Below, in pieces: positions 1 through 11,580 of a DNA stretch of 64,000 bases (its first letter is position 1; each line of letters starts with the position of its first letter). The position numbers and the translations under genes were made by a program. Below the pieces are notes generated by a model, which did no database searches, was not told where the DNA came from, and was given only the letters and a program-made list of their open reading frames with translations. This DNA comes from Humulus lupulus (taxonomy: Eukaryota > Streptophyta > Magnoliopsida > Rosales > Cannabaceae), in NCBI RefSeq assembly GCF_963169125.1, contig NC_084795.1, positions 134,519,701 through 134,583,700 of the forward strand, read 5' to 3'.

Positions 1-1104
1 TCTACTCTGAGAAGCGACCATCCAAGCTCTAATCTTCTCAATGGCCTCACTAGTCCTTTGAACTACCTCAAGACCCAAGTATCTCCTTTCACCTTTCTCA
101 TCCCAATGAATGGGAGATCTGCATTTCCTACCATACAACATCTCATAAGGTGCAACTCCAATGGTAGACTGATAACTATTGTTGTAGGAGAACTCTATCA
201 AAGGTAGATACTTACTCCAAGATCCACCAAAGTCCAGTACACATGCCCACAACATGTATTCCAATATTTGGATCATCCTCTCAGATTGCCCATCTGTCTG
301 AGGATGATAAGTAGTACTGAACTTCAACTGTGTCCCCATGGCCTTCTGCAAACTTCCCCAGAACTTGGAAGTAAAAGTAAGGTCCCGATCTGACACGATC
401 GACCTAGGCGCTCCATGGAGGCGCATGATCTCTCTCACATAGAGATCTGCATAGTGATCAACTGTATAAGTAGTCCTCACTGGCAAGAAGTGAGCTGACT
501 TGGTATAGCAATCCACTATCACCCATATAGAATCATGTTGACCAACAGTCCTGAGTAAGCCCACCACGAAATCCATCGTGATGTCTTCCCACTTCCACTC
601 TGGGATATCCAAAGGCTGCAATAACCCTGCCGGCCTCTGATGCTCAGCCTTGACCTGCTGACATGTCAAGCACTTAGCCACATACTCTACTACATCTCTC
701 TTCATCCTCAGCCACCAATACAACGATCTCACATCCTGATACATCTTCATGGTGCCTGGATGTAAAGAGTAAGGTGTAGTAGGAGATTCATCCAGAATCT
801 CTCGCCTCAAAATAGTTTCCAACGGAACACATATCCCTCCTTTGTATCTCAATAAGCCTAACTCAGACATTGTATAATCTCTGGATGCTCCAGCCAGATC
901 ATCCTCTCTGGTCTCGATCAGCTGTGGATCACTCAACTGAACCTCCTTGATTCTCTCCAACAGCGTAGACTGTAGCATAATATTACTTAACTGGCCCACT
1001 AGCAACTCTATACCATCTCTGGTCATATCATCTGCTAACTCCTTGGCTATCAGCCTCATACCATGAATCTGTCTCGGACCCTTTCGGCTTAAAACATCAA
1101 CTAC
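1..1104 (-). CDS. G1 pol 3' part: RNase H-integrase linker and integrase, open to the window edge
   Basis: One minus-strand frame stays open for 368 codons from 1104 to position 1; I checked it codon by codon. It starts inside the polyprotein (VDVLSRKG), just after a one-base loss that breaks it from RNase H, so it has no start codon of its own. An HHCC-type zinc-binding region ends in CLTC (about 661-760). The catalytic triad is complete: Asp codon 571-573 in MDFVVG, Asp codon 388-390 in VSDRD and Glu codon 280-282 in SERMI, giving the usual 35 residues between the second Asp and Glu. The GPY-like region and chromodomain would lie beyond the edge. Integrase inserts the cDNA into the genome. 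This is the best-preserved coding module in the window, but it is joined to defective upstream modules. Confidence 0.88.
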
Positions 1105-1484
1105 ACGTTGGCCTTTCCTGGATGATACAGAATCTCACAATCATAATCTTTTACTAACTCCAAGCAACGCCTTTGTCTCATATTTAAAGCATTCTGAGTG
1201 AAGAAGTATTTCAGGCTCTTGTGGTCTGTATAGATCTCACACTTCTCTCCATAAAGATAATGCCTCCATATCTTTAAAGCAAAGACCACTGCCGCCAACT
1301 CTAAATCATGAGTGGGATATCTCTTCTCATACTCCTTCAACTGACGAGAAGCATAAGCAATTACCTTCTCTGACTGCATCAACACACAGCCCAAACCCTG
1401 ATGAGAAGCATCACAATAAATCACAAACTTCTCCTGATCTGTCGAAAGACTCAGAATTGGAGTTGTAATCAATCTCTGCTTCAT
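1101..1484 (-). pseudogene. G1 RNase H module (frameshifted at its end)
   Basis: The 127-residue frame carries [18 protein letters not shown], then [20 protein letters not shown] and [11 protein letters not shown], the typical Ty3/gypsy RNase H signatures. It ends HPGKANV followed by TAG. The normal continuation (VADVLSRKG) is found one base out of frame, so a single-base deletion near 1104 separates RNase H from integrase. At the other end a TAG at 1485-1487 replaces a glutamine codon (NNF-stop-EMKQRL). The nominal methionine at 1484 is therefore not a real start; the module is part of a polyprotein. Confidence 0.85.
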
Positions 1485-2261
1485 TTCCTAGAAGTTGTTC
1501 TCACATTTATCTAACCACACAAATTTCTTACTCTTGCATGTCAGCTCAGTCAATGCAGTAGCAATCTTTGAGAACCCTTCCACTAAACACCTATAATAAC
1601 CTGCCAATCCAAGGAAACTTCTAGCCTCAGAAGCATTCTTTGGCCTTGGCCAATCTCTGACCACTTCAATCTTTGTTGGATCTACCTTAATCCCCTCCTT
1701 ACTGACAATGTACCCAAGAAAGGATACCTAAGATAACCAGAACTTACATTTCTTGAATTTAGCAAACAGTCTGTGTTCCCTCAATCTTTGTAGAACCAAC
1801 CTCAGATGTTGCTCATGCTCTGACTCAGACTGAGAATATACCAGAATATCATCGATGAAGATGATCACAAACTGGTCCAGATAACCCTTGAACACTCGGT
1901 TCATCAGATCCATAAAAGCAACAGGGGCATTAGTCAATCCAAATGACATAACTAAGAACTCATAATGCCCATACCTGGTGCAAAAAGCAGTCTTCGGTAT
2001 ATCTCCTTCCTTGACCCTCAACTAATGATAACCAGAACGAAGGTCGATCTTTGAGAATACCTTCTTACCTTGCATCTAATCAAACAAATCATCTATCCTT
2101 GATAAAGGATACTTGTTCTTAATTGTCAACTTATTTAGTTCTCTGTAATCAATACACATTCTCAGATAACCATCCTTCTTTTTCACAAACAGAACTGGCG
2201 CACCCCAAGGTGAGAAACTAGGTCTAATAAAACCTAAATCCAACAGCTCTTGCAACTGTAC
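1485..2261 (-). pseudogene. G1 reverse transcriptase module (three in-frame stops)
   Basis: Translation through stops gives [42 protein letters not shown]-stop-[27 protein letters not shown] and [13 protein letters not shown]. The last holds the catalytic DD pair, near 1850. Stops at the DLFD-stop-MQGKK, GYH-stop-LRV and WLS-stop-VSFLGY positions are all TAG where related elements have glutamine. The last residues before RNase H include the usual LAGYYR-type thumb region. The module would copy element RNA into cDNA, but it cannot be translated intact. Confidence 0.85.
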
Positions 2262-3245
2262 TTATAATTCTTTCAACTCAGCTAGGGCCATTCTGTAAGG
2301 TGCTCTAGACACTGGCTCCGTCCCTGGTGCCAGTTCTATAACGAACTCAATTTCTCTATGCGGTGGCAACCCTGGCAAATCTTCTAGAAACACATCCAGA
2401 AACTCACAAACAAGTCTGGTCTCTTCTGGTCTCGCTGGCACAACCTGAGTGGTATCAACCACACTGGCCAAGAATCCAATGCAACCTCCTTGCAAAAGAT
2501 CCCTAGCCCTCAATACAGAAATCATAGGTATCCGAGGTCCATGCACAGTACCAACAAACACAAAAGGATCCTCACCTTCAGGCTCAAAGGTGACCATGTT
2601 CCTTCTGCAATCAATGGTTGCCCCATATTTTTCCAACCAATCCATACCCAATATCATATCGAAGTCAGTCATAACCAACTCTATCAGATCAACTAATAAC
2701 TCTCTGCCCTCTACTGTCACTGTCAAATATCTGACCCATCTCCTGGATACCACTAACTCTCCAGTGGGTAACAAAGTTCCAAACCCCACAACATAAAAAT
2801 CACAAGGTCTACACAATCTATCAATAATACTACTAGCAACAAAAGAGTGTGTAGCACCAGAATCAATCAATACGTTATAAGGGGTTCCAGCACTAAGAAG
2901 CTGACCTGTAACAACTGAGGGAGAAGCCTCAGCTTCTGCTTGTGTCAATGTGAACACTCGAGCTGGGGCTGAGCTGTCCGCTTTCCTGGGTTCTTCTTTT
3001 CTTGCCTTCGGGCAATCCTTTTTAAGATGGTCCACTGCTCCACATGAGAAGCAGGCCCTTGCCCTACACTCTTCCAAATGATGCCTCTTGCATCTAGGGC
3101 ATTCAAGACGAGTCTTCCAGGCTTCACTACCCCCTGGACGACCCATTGTAATACCATGGGGTCGCCTATCAGGACCTGGAACTGGGAAGGTGTCAAGAAC
3201 CTTCCTCTTCTGCTCACTGGGGCCTATACCCCTACCAGAACCCAC
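2262..3245 (-). pseudogene. G1 gag C-terminus (zinc knuckle) and aspartic protease
   Basis: An uninterrupted 327-codon frame. Near residues 58-75 it has CPRCKRHH and then the CCHC knuckle CFSCGAVDHLKKDC, which binds element RNA. After a linker (ARVFTLTQAEAEASP) comes the protease active site LIDSGATHSF, followed by the ILGMDWL motif. The C-terminal part (LPGLPPHREIEFVIELAPG, then PYRMALAELKEL) is the protease-RT linker. It ends at a TAA where related elements continue KELKVQLQELL. The first methionine is internal to the polyprotein and is not a true start. Confidence 0.85.
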
Positions 3246-4103
3246 AAATGGAGGACCTGTCCTCCTGAAATCCTTTCTGGTTGCACTGTCTCACCAGATC
3301 CTATTCTCTGCACTCTCAGCTGTGAGTGCCTTCTCAACCACCTGTGCATAGGTAGTAACCCCAGCCACAGTGGTGATACGTACATCACGGGCTAATCTAG
3401 GCTGTAGCCCCTGAAGAAATCTCTCTCTTCTGGTCCCATCAGTGGGCACCAGCTCCATGGAAAATTTCCACAAACGATCAAACTTTAAGGCATACTCATT
3501 GACTGATAAATTCCCCTAAAATAGCCTAATGAACTCCTCGGCCTTCGTTGCCCTGATGGCATCATTATAATATTTTTCATTGAACAGAGTTTGAAACTCT
3601 TCCCAACTCAGGGCATTTACATTTTTGGTCTGGATAAAAACCTCCCACCGAATTCGGGCATCCTCCCGAAACATATAAGTGACACAGGCCACCCTCTCAT
3701 TACCAGATACCCTCATGAAATCAAGGATAGTGGTAATCATACTCATCCACTGCTCTGCCTTGGCAGGATCTGCACTGCCCTCAAATACCGGAGGTTGTTG
3801 CTTCCTGAACCTTTCATAAAGAGGATCCCATTTATTTCCAACCTCAGGCAGATGCTCTGGTGCTGGCACCGACACAGGAGGTGCCTCAGATACACTAGCC
3901 ACTGCAGGCATTTGCTGCTGTCTAAGGAGACGAAGCTCTTCTCCCTGCCTCAACACTGTTGCCTGCAGATCACTGATTATCTGCTTCCAGTTAACAGGAG
4001 CTGGCTGTGGAATCTGTGACTGGTCATTTTCCTGACCCTAGCTATTATTATTCTAGCCTTGATCACTCTAGCCAGCTGAAGTATCTGTCTGCCCTGGATT
4101 CAT
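3246..4103 (-). pseudogene. G1 gag N-terminal and capsid-like region, broken by stops
   Basis: The likely start is ATG at 4101-4103 (MNPGQTDTSAG), placed after the leader. Three in-frame TAG codons follow within about 25 codons, all at probable glutamines. The retrotransposon gag domain is then readable (PPVFEGSADPAKAEQWM, then TYMFREDARIRWEVF, then WEEFQTLFNEKYY). Another TAG at 3516-3518 breaks LF-stop-GNLSVNEYALKFDRL. The downstream part continues to FLQGLQPRLARDVRI and VEKALTAE. Gag would form the virus-like particle. It is unusable as it stands. Confidence 0.8.
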
Positions 4104-4533
4104 TCTTATGTGTTATACCTTGCTGAAACATTGATCAATACGGCCAGTCAGGTAGTAATAACTAAACCTCTTGACGCCTTACAGTCCAAGAACAAGCAAA
4201 CAATTATCATATTCCACAATCATACAATTATACAAGCAGATACATGTTTATAGCATTTAGAACTTAGCATGTATCACATGATAGTTCACAAACAACAATA
4301 CTAATAAGTATGTTCCAGCAATCTCAGTACTAATTAGCACACATTAGCTGAGGATATAATATTTCAGGGCACAGGTTTAACATGGTGTCTCATGCATACA
4401 GGTAAAGCATATATAATATATTTAAGCAATTATACATATAACTACATAAATAGTTACCAAACCATGAGTCGAGCTTGACTTCAGTGATGTGTGTACATGC
4501 CCAGCCAGTCTACAGGAACCCTAACCTTGGCAT
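4104..4533 (-). other. G1 untranslated leader between primer site and gag
   Basis: About 430 bp of AT-rich sequence with no frame worth calling. The gag-proximal part resembles the matching stretch of G3 (26980-27384), including a shared GTTTAGTTATTACTACCTGA-like segment, so it belongs to the element family and not to host DNA. I see no extra ORF here, unlike the leader of G2. Confidence 0.6.
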
Positions 4534-4545
4534 GCTCTGATACCA
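4534..4545 (-). promoter_or_regulatory. G1 primer-binding site, initiator tRNA-Met type
   Basis: The minus strand reads TGGTATCAGAGC three bases after the LTR. This is the standard plant LTR-element complement to the 3' end of initiator tRNA-Met, where minus-strand DNA synthesis starts. It fixes the element's orientation and the LTR boundary. Confidence 0.9.
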
Positions 4546-5089
4546 AGTTATAACTCCGTGGTTACCCCAGAACAGTTACGGTGAACGGTGAACTGGAAAT
4601 TTGACTCGCTACTCGAGTCCTTTGGTAAAAAACGTGCTTCTAAGTGTTATTAATATGCTAAGGTGGAAAACCAATAAAAAGGAAAGGATATATTTTATTA
4701 AATACATAAAACTGTTCATGGGCCCATACAAACATTTACAAGTTATTTACAACTCCAAATGGTCACTACTGTTGCAAATTTACAAACCCGCCGACCTAAG
4801 CGGCAAAATAGGGTAAACCCCCTAGTTCCTCTGAGAACTCCTTGGTCGTGGTGGTCAAGTGGCCGCATATGTACACATCACCACTTAAGCTCTCCACTCA
4901 AGGCTAGGTGAGATTTTATTTCCCTTTACCTACACCACATAACACCCATGAGCCATGACCAAGTAAGAAAACACAGTATTGCATATAAACATTATCAACT
5001 GATTATCATTATAATCACACAAAGCTTATAGCTCTTAAAAAGATGAGTGAATATCACTTGAGGTTCTGGTAAACCATAATGAGTGACTA

Positions 5090-5285
5090 ACAGGCAAGTC
5101 ACTAATTTAAACAGATTAGTGACTGCTGGGTAAGTCACTAGCCTTAACAGATGAGTGACTGCTGGGTAAGTCACTAGCCTTAAAAGATAAGTGACTGCTG
5201 GGTAAGTCACTAGCTTAAACAGATGAGAGACTGGTGGGTAAGTCTCTAACTTAACAGATCAGTGACTGATGGGTAAGTCACACAA
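5090..5285. repeat. Tandem array in the G1 LTR, about 41-bp unit, about 5 copies
   Basis: A unit containing GTGACTGCTGGGTAAGTCAC recurs about five times with small changes, separated by short TTAACAGATGA-like spacers. An array of a related layout occupies the corresponding place in the G3 LTR (27872-28140), so it is a feature of the LTR type and not a satellite of host DNA. Confidence 0.8.
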
Positions 5286-5887
5286 GCACTTTTAGTTTTC
5301 ATCGAACTTGAGGTCGGTCCGGCATTAACTCTCTTCTGAGTCATTTAATACAGATGTCGATTAGATCTAATATTTATTGGCTTGCGTTGAATACGCTAAG
5401 GCCGCCTTGACTTATAATTCTGCACTGTGTGACCAGTGCCCAGTTCCACTGCCGAACTTGACTAATAAGTCCCAGCTTCACAGTTGATACTAACACCTTT
5501 GCCAAATCTGACTAATTAGTCAGTACCATGCATAAGTGAGCAAAATTTGCTAAGCATTCAATAATCAATACATGTCCACATTTACACAATCAACATGCCT
5601 CAAGAATAACGATGCATGTCACATATGGGGTGCAGTTTTCTTACCTCTGATTCGAGCAAGAATGAATAAAAGAACGACCCTTGAGAACGATATGAATTTT
5701 AGCTCTTTAGCGGTCACCTAGTCATAACCAAATATGGGACACCATCAATGAAATGAACTTCAAAGGTTCCCAAACAAATATCTAGCCTCCGGGACATCAA
5801 TCCCCACTAATCTGTGTAGTAAGAACGATCCCGAGGCCTAAAACCATGTTCCCGAGGCCAAAACACTCAAACGGGCTCAACCCTGCT

Positions 5888-6072
5888 CAAGGGCTGCGGC
5901 CCCCAGCCACTCTAGGAGCAAGGGCCGCGGCGCCCAGAAAAGGAAAAATTGCTCCACCTGCTTCTTCGAGCTAGGGCCGCGGCCCCCAGCCACTCTAGGA
6001 GCAAGGGCCGCGGTGCCCAGAAAAGGAAAAATTGCTCCACCTGCTTCTTCGAGCTAGGGCCGCGGCGCCCAA
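5888..6072. repeat. GC-rich tandem duplication in the G1 LTR, about 82-bp unit
   Basis: A block running from GGGCCGCGGC through AGAAAAGGAAAAATTGCTCC to TTCTTCGAGCTA occurs twice in tandem, with a third partial copy. GGGCCGCGGC cores appear five or six times. Such GC-rich cores are also seen in the other gypsy LTRs here (about 14390-14460, 28795-28910). Confidence 0.8.
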
Positions 6073-6976
6073 GAACAGGGCCGCAACCCCAAACCCAGAG
6101 CCATCCCCAAACACATTTGTCTTCATCCCAAACCTCCCAAAAACATACCTAAACACTTCTAAATAATCAAATCAAAGTTCCCAAGCTTCCCAATGATCCA
6201 AAACCATTAAATCCCAAGGCTCAAATGAACCAAAAACTCAACGGTTCACAAAATCCAATTCTAAGCTTAAAAACTCTAAAACTCAAAACTTAAAACTTAG
6301 ATTACCTTTGATTGGGTTGTTTCACGTCAAATACTTTGGTCAAGAAGCTTCTAATCTTTCCTAGGATCGCTATGCCTCGATCCTCGCTTGATTTCGACTC
6401 CTAGAAGTCGAGATATCTTCGAGAATGCTTAGAACGGTAAAAATGAACTAACGGGAAAGAACGAGAGGTTTTCTAACATACGTTCTATTTGACAAGCTAC
6501 TTCAAGCTTAAGTAACCTCAAATAAAACCTAGTGCTCGGGGTCCCGAAAACACCTTCGGGGACATTATAGTCAAAACTTCCAGAATTTCCTCCTGATCTC
6601 AATAACTCCCAATTTATCATCAAATAACATTATCATAACTCAATATCCCAATAAAAGACCCCCGTTATGACAAAACCACTAATCCATAATATAAGACCGT
6701 CTCATGCCGAATAGCTCGAATATATCTCCATAATAATGGAATCTCATTCATAAATCACAATATGCACCCAAATTCACAAATATGCCCTTAACGGGCCAAA
6801 GTATCAAAACATCATAATATTCAAATGTGGACCCACATGCATGCGTATAACATCATATTATAATATAATTCACATAAACATGCATATTATCATTTAATGG
6901 CATAATTAAATAGTTATGGCCCTCCCGGCCTACTAATCCAGCCACTAAACTGCATTAGGCATTTTGGGGCATTACA

Positions 6977-8346
6977 GTAAATATCAGAAAATTCCAAAGT
7001 TTATCTATGTGGTCTTAATCTCATATTGGTATGAGACGATCGAGATTAAGATAATAAATTTAAAATAGTTCGCAGTAAAATGAAGTTATGGAATCTTTAG
7101 ATAGATTACTGGTAGTACGATTCGCTAGTATTATGAATACAAGTGACCTAGATCCGGGTCACTAGTGTAGTAGGACACTTTAGTGATTGTACTTTATATA
7201 TAGTGATATATAGAACTAGACCTGATGTGATTTGTTAATACTTGTTTAAACATAGTATTAATCAAACACATCAAATGATGATCATATACATGATGGTCTT
7301 AATCCTGAGGTTGCTATGAACTCCTATATATGTCATATGATCCTTTGATTCATGCATTAATGTTTGTCAGAATGATCAGGCTAAGAACAATTGTTTTGGG
7401 GACTCAATGATATAAATGGATGGGGACATAGTTTAATAGATATGGAATATATACCTTCTTATAGATTGAATAATAGTTCCATATTGGGTTGACTTTTGGA
7501 ACTAAAAAGGTTATGAGCACTCACATCGCAAATTTTTTGTAACACAACCTTCACTAATAAAGTCAATGGTATTCTAGGAATAAGACATAGCTAAAAGGGT
7601 AAAATGGTAATTTTATCCCTTTTTAATTATGAACCATTAATAAAGGATTATCGTTGTATGTAATTACTATATCAATGGACACTTTATTCTTTAATAAAGT
7701 ACTCTATAAATATATGTCTATAATTATCAAGAGTTCAATATCATATTTGTAGTGGAGTAATCATGAGATTAATAAATATGATTATTTAATAAAAAAGCTT
7801 TGATTAATAATCTAATATTTATTGGAGCTTGATATTATAGTTCCCTAGGTCCCTGGGGTGGCTTTATCAACACAATATCAATGTAAGAGTTGAGACAAGG
7901 GTAAAACTGTAATTTGGAAATTTGAGAAGAATTTTATTCTTCGGGACAAGTATAAAATTATATGATAATTGAGGTTAAATAATTAATTATTTAATTTTCA
8001 AAAAATATGTTTATTAATTTAAATATATAATTTTTGAAATTTATACATATAAATAAATAAATAAAATTTTCAAAATAATTATTTTATTTGAGTGGGAGAA
8101 AATAAAATTGGTAAGTCAAAAAATAGTTTTTTATTTATTAAATTTTAAAAGATGATGATAATGATGATCATCAATTTGAATTTTGAATTTAAAATTTAAA
8201 TTTTGAAATATGGTTGTCATCTTTTCCTTAAAAAAATAAATAACTTATTTTGTGGAAGATTGATTTTAGTTAAATAAATAAATAAAATAAAAATGAAATA
8301 TCTCTTAAAAGAGAATGTAACATTCCACGCATGACACAGTCCAGGG
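6977..8346. other. AT-rich host sequence, resembles a copia LTR
   Basis: No gene is seen. Several stretches (about 7300-7460 and 7680-7920) resemble 61050-62000, where they precede a Ty1/copia integrase. Shared features are GTTTTGGGGACTCAAT-like text, TATAATTATCAAGAGTTCAATA-like text and TTATTGGAGCTTGATATTAT-like text, in the same order. I read it as an old LTR, or 5' region, of the same copia family as C3. It continues after the solo LTR at 11586-11805. Confidence 0.5.
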
Positions 8347-9888
8347 TGTAATATCCAACATTTTCATAATACATTTATTTATTATAAATCAGAGTTTTAA
8401 TACATAAAATGTACAAGTTTACAAATTTAAGAAATAGAAATGGAAAAATAGTGTTTAAAATATGATTTTATGTTTTTAATGAGATTAAAGAGAGAGAAAC
8501 TTGAGTAGTCAAGTATTGGACCCAAATGTCATATAATTTTAATTGGAGATTTTTATAAAATTCAGAAAGTTTTGCTAAAGGGCTTATTTGAAAAGAATTT
8601 TAGTATTTTGGGTCCAAGTGTAATTTTAAAAATAAATTTAAAAAAAAAAAAGAAAAGAAAAGAAAAGGCTTCAGCCTTTCTTTTTTACCTGAGCCCTTCT
8701 CTCTCTCTCCTCAGAAAATCTCTCTCTCTCTCTCTCTCTCGCGTGCGTGCGTCTGCCCGACCACCGAACGTCCACCGGCGATCACCGTTTATAGCCACGC
8801 GCTGGACCATTGGATTCAGAGGCCTCCGAACTATCGACCACACAGGAATCTAGAGCTCACTCGCCGATTAAACACCTCAACTGGTCGATTTAAGTTCGGC
8901 CACCCCGCGACTTCAAAGTTGCGATTCGGCCACCTCGGGCATCCGTTTGCCGATCCGTCACCACCATCGTGTTCCTCGTGTTGTGGGCTTCAAAACCCAA
9001 TAACTGGTTCCTACATCTACCATAGTTGGGTGGTGGGCCCACCACGAGCCACCGCGATCCACCGTAGACCGACGGTCGAAACTTAGTGTTCGAGGTTTTG
9101 AAGTACGTTTTGAGTCTCAGAAAATCATCGTTTGACTTGTTGTGGAACCCGATCACTTTGGTATAATTTCTTTGACCTATATATTGTGATTTAATTGTGA
9201 TTGATTAGAATAATTGTTATTATGTGTATTTATAGTATATAATTATATATTCTTGATATATGGAATATTTCTCTGTAATTATACTGCCTGTCTCGGATTA
9301 TATGTATTTTTTATACATGTTTTGATTTTGGAATTGTCCACTTTATAGCCGTTGTGCTGTCCAATTTTCTAGAAAATATTAAATATTAAATAAATTATAA
9401 AAATACATATTTAATTGATTTTCCATTAATATGGAAATTATTATGATTAATTAATTTTAATTATTATTGTTATTGTTTTGTTAAGTAAATCAAGAATACA
9501 GATTCGTATATATATATATATGAAAAGTGTGATTTATAGTAAACCTATTATTTAACCATTATTATTGTATATTAATATTTGAATATTAAAATAATATCAA
9601 ATATTAGTTTCTTACAGTTATTGATATTTGTAAGACCAGTGAATTTTGGAGAAAGTATATTTATTATATCACTGAAATTGATATTATGACTAATTAATAA
9701 TAACATAAATATTTATATTTATATTATTATCATTATATTGATTATTACAATTTTATGTTAAAAATATGATTTCTTTTATAAAATGACTATTTGAATATAT
9801 ATACATTCATATATGTATTGTTATTGAGGTATTTTGTTATTATTATTGAAATAAGTTTATTTATAGATGATAATTATTATTGTTGTTG

Positions 9889-9925
<37 letters not shown>

Positions 9926-11580
9926 CATGAGAGTACATTATTAAATGAGCAATGTTTTATATGAAGAGTTATTTGTATTATGTTGATAATAATTATTATT
10001 ATCATTCATATAGTTTATGATATTGTTAATATACACTATCAATAGTGTATATTTACGATTTTGATAGAATTTAATAAATGATGTGCCTTGAATAGGATTT
10101 GTATGGATTTGATTGATTGACTCTTGCTGAGCAATTTTAAAATAAGCTAAGGACCTAAGGTAAGTAAATCTCACATTTTGTGCTTAAGTGTAAGATGCAT
10201 GACTACATTGATTGTGTACATCTGATGAGTTAAGTATGGTATGATGATGATGCATATGATAAGTATGTGAAGAATGGTTATATGAACACCATAAGGGTGT
10301 TGTGTGATATGTAATTGATGAATTCCGTGATATGTGAAAGATGTCTTACTCGGTTAAGAATGATATGAATTATGTACAAGTATGTGTTCTTATGTTGATG
10401 GATATGTGGATTACTTTATGTTCATGATTTGTTATATGTTATGATATATGAAGCGTTTAAGTTTTTAGGCTGGAAACCTTAGACCTGAGCCATAGCTCTA
10501 CGTTAAGGTATAACAACGCCACCAACCCAAAGCTTCATGTATTATGACTAAAGATTTTTTGAGTTATATGAGATGTGATACAATGCCTTGATTGAATACC
10601 ATCAAACATGAATCATGAACATGAACATTGACATTTCAGCATCAGCATGTATGCATGGCATGTACAGTTATGTGATACATTATTATGTGATATAAGACCA
10701 TGCATATAAATATGAGGAAAATTGTGAAATGCCTTGAAATTCTTATGTGAAGTGAACATTTTAATGACACAAGGCTTAAGCAAAGTGATAATAAGATGTT
10801 TAAAAAGGGTGCCACTGTTTTGATGAAGCAATCAAGTAAGTTCAGTAAAGAAGACGGAAGTCTATAAGACTTATAGTGGCTGCCCACTAGTGTGGGCTAG
10901 GTCAGAGTTGACCATTCAGATATGTTTGCCATGTTTCCGTCTTTCTCCTCCATATGTGTAATAAGTATGGCAGCTATGGCAATGATGAAATTAGTGTTAT
11001 GATAAGCCTAGCTATGATGATGGCTAGCCAGAGGAGAACCCATGGGATTCTATATGATATGTGTAACAAGCCCTGCAGGCATTGGCCGAATCAAATAGTG
11101 TGCACAAGTGATATTGGGCCCATAAAAATGTGAAACTAAAAGAAAGAGCATAAAAGTAAAGTTTGAAAGTGCATGAGCAATAAATGAAATGCATAAGTAT
11201 ATAAGTCAGCATATTAGTATATGTGCACTACAAACTCACGACATTCATGTGTATGTGTATGAATGAGATTTGTTTACTGAGCGTTAGCTCATTATGTTAT
11301 TTTCCAACATTTTTCCAGGTGTGGCTTTAGCTGTTGAGCAACTTGTGGAGCACGGACTCAGTAGCAATGCAATAATGGTTTAGAGTTTCATATGGCTGCA
11401 TTAAATTTAAAGTATTCATACGTGTAATAATTTCTACTAATAAGTTTATATAAAAGTTTTAAAAATTTTCTGTATTTTTAGTATCATTTTATTTAATTCT
11501 TTTGGTCAAGTGCCTAACATACTCGTAAACTCTAGAATTATGAGTATGTGGCGGACGTACCCTACCTTAGGGTCGTCACA
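8347..11580 (+). mobile_element. Solo LTR of a Ty3/gypsy element, 3.23 kb
   Basis: It starts TGTAATATCC and ends GGTCGTCACA, flanked by the 5-bp direct repeat CAGGG (8342-8346 and 11581-11585), a clean target-site duplication. There is no internal coding sequence, so recombination between two LTRs has removed it. The TGTAAT-type start suggests plus orientation. A CT microsatellite lies at about 8700-8740 and an ATT microsatellite at about 9882-9926. The middle (9200-10150) is very AT-rich. Short open frames inside are chance. Confidence 0.9.

Larger units (their letters stand above)
1..6976 (-). mobile_element. G1: Ty3/gypsy retrotransposon, Tekay-like chromovirus, cut by the window edge
   Basis: Read on the minus strand the order is 5' LTR (4549-6976), primer-binding site (4534-4545), leader, gag, zinc knuckle, protease, RT, RNase H and integrase. 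The integrase runs off position 1, so its C-terminus, any chromodomain and the 3' LTR lie outside. The PR-RT-RH-IN order defines Ty3/gypsy. The LTR-type initiator tRNA-Met primer site and the protease context (RVFTLTQ, then LIDSGATHSF) match Tekay/Del elements; the lineage is inferred, since the chromodomain is not visible. Several in-frame stops and at least one frameshift make it non-autonomous. Flanking sequence after the LTR begins GTAAA at 6977; its partner TSD cannot be seen. Confidence 0.9.
4549..6976 (-). repeat. G1 5' LTR, about 2.43 kb
   Basis: On the minus strand the LTR starts TGTAATGCCCC (6976 downward) and ends GGAGTTATA next to the primer site, so the expected terminal CA has become TA. 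Its layout matches the LTR of G3 (27400-29897): a conserved block near 4920-4950, a tandem repeat array, a GC-rich segment and a similar TGTAAT start. It contains the retrotransposon promoter and terminator signals, which I did not pinpoint. Open frames inside it are chance. Confidence 0.88.

Noticed and set aside
2449..2796. Plus-strand open frames across G1 (also 3078-3395 and 3591-4019)
   Set aside because: Antisense shadows of the gag-protease coding sequence, without known motifs.
4534..4548. tRNA-like sequence GCTCTGATACCA
   Set aside because: Only the 3' end complement of a tRNA is present, next to LTRs (also at 20668 and 27385); these are primer-binding sites.
5949..6152. 67-codon frame over GC-rich repeats
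   Set aside because: Arises from the 82-bp tandem duplication in the G1 LTR; no independent support.
8572..8853. 93-codon frame with poly-Lys and Ser-Leu repeats
   Set aside because: Created by an A-rich and a CT microsatellite inside the solo LTR.
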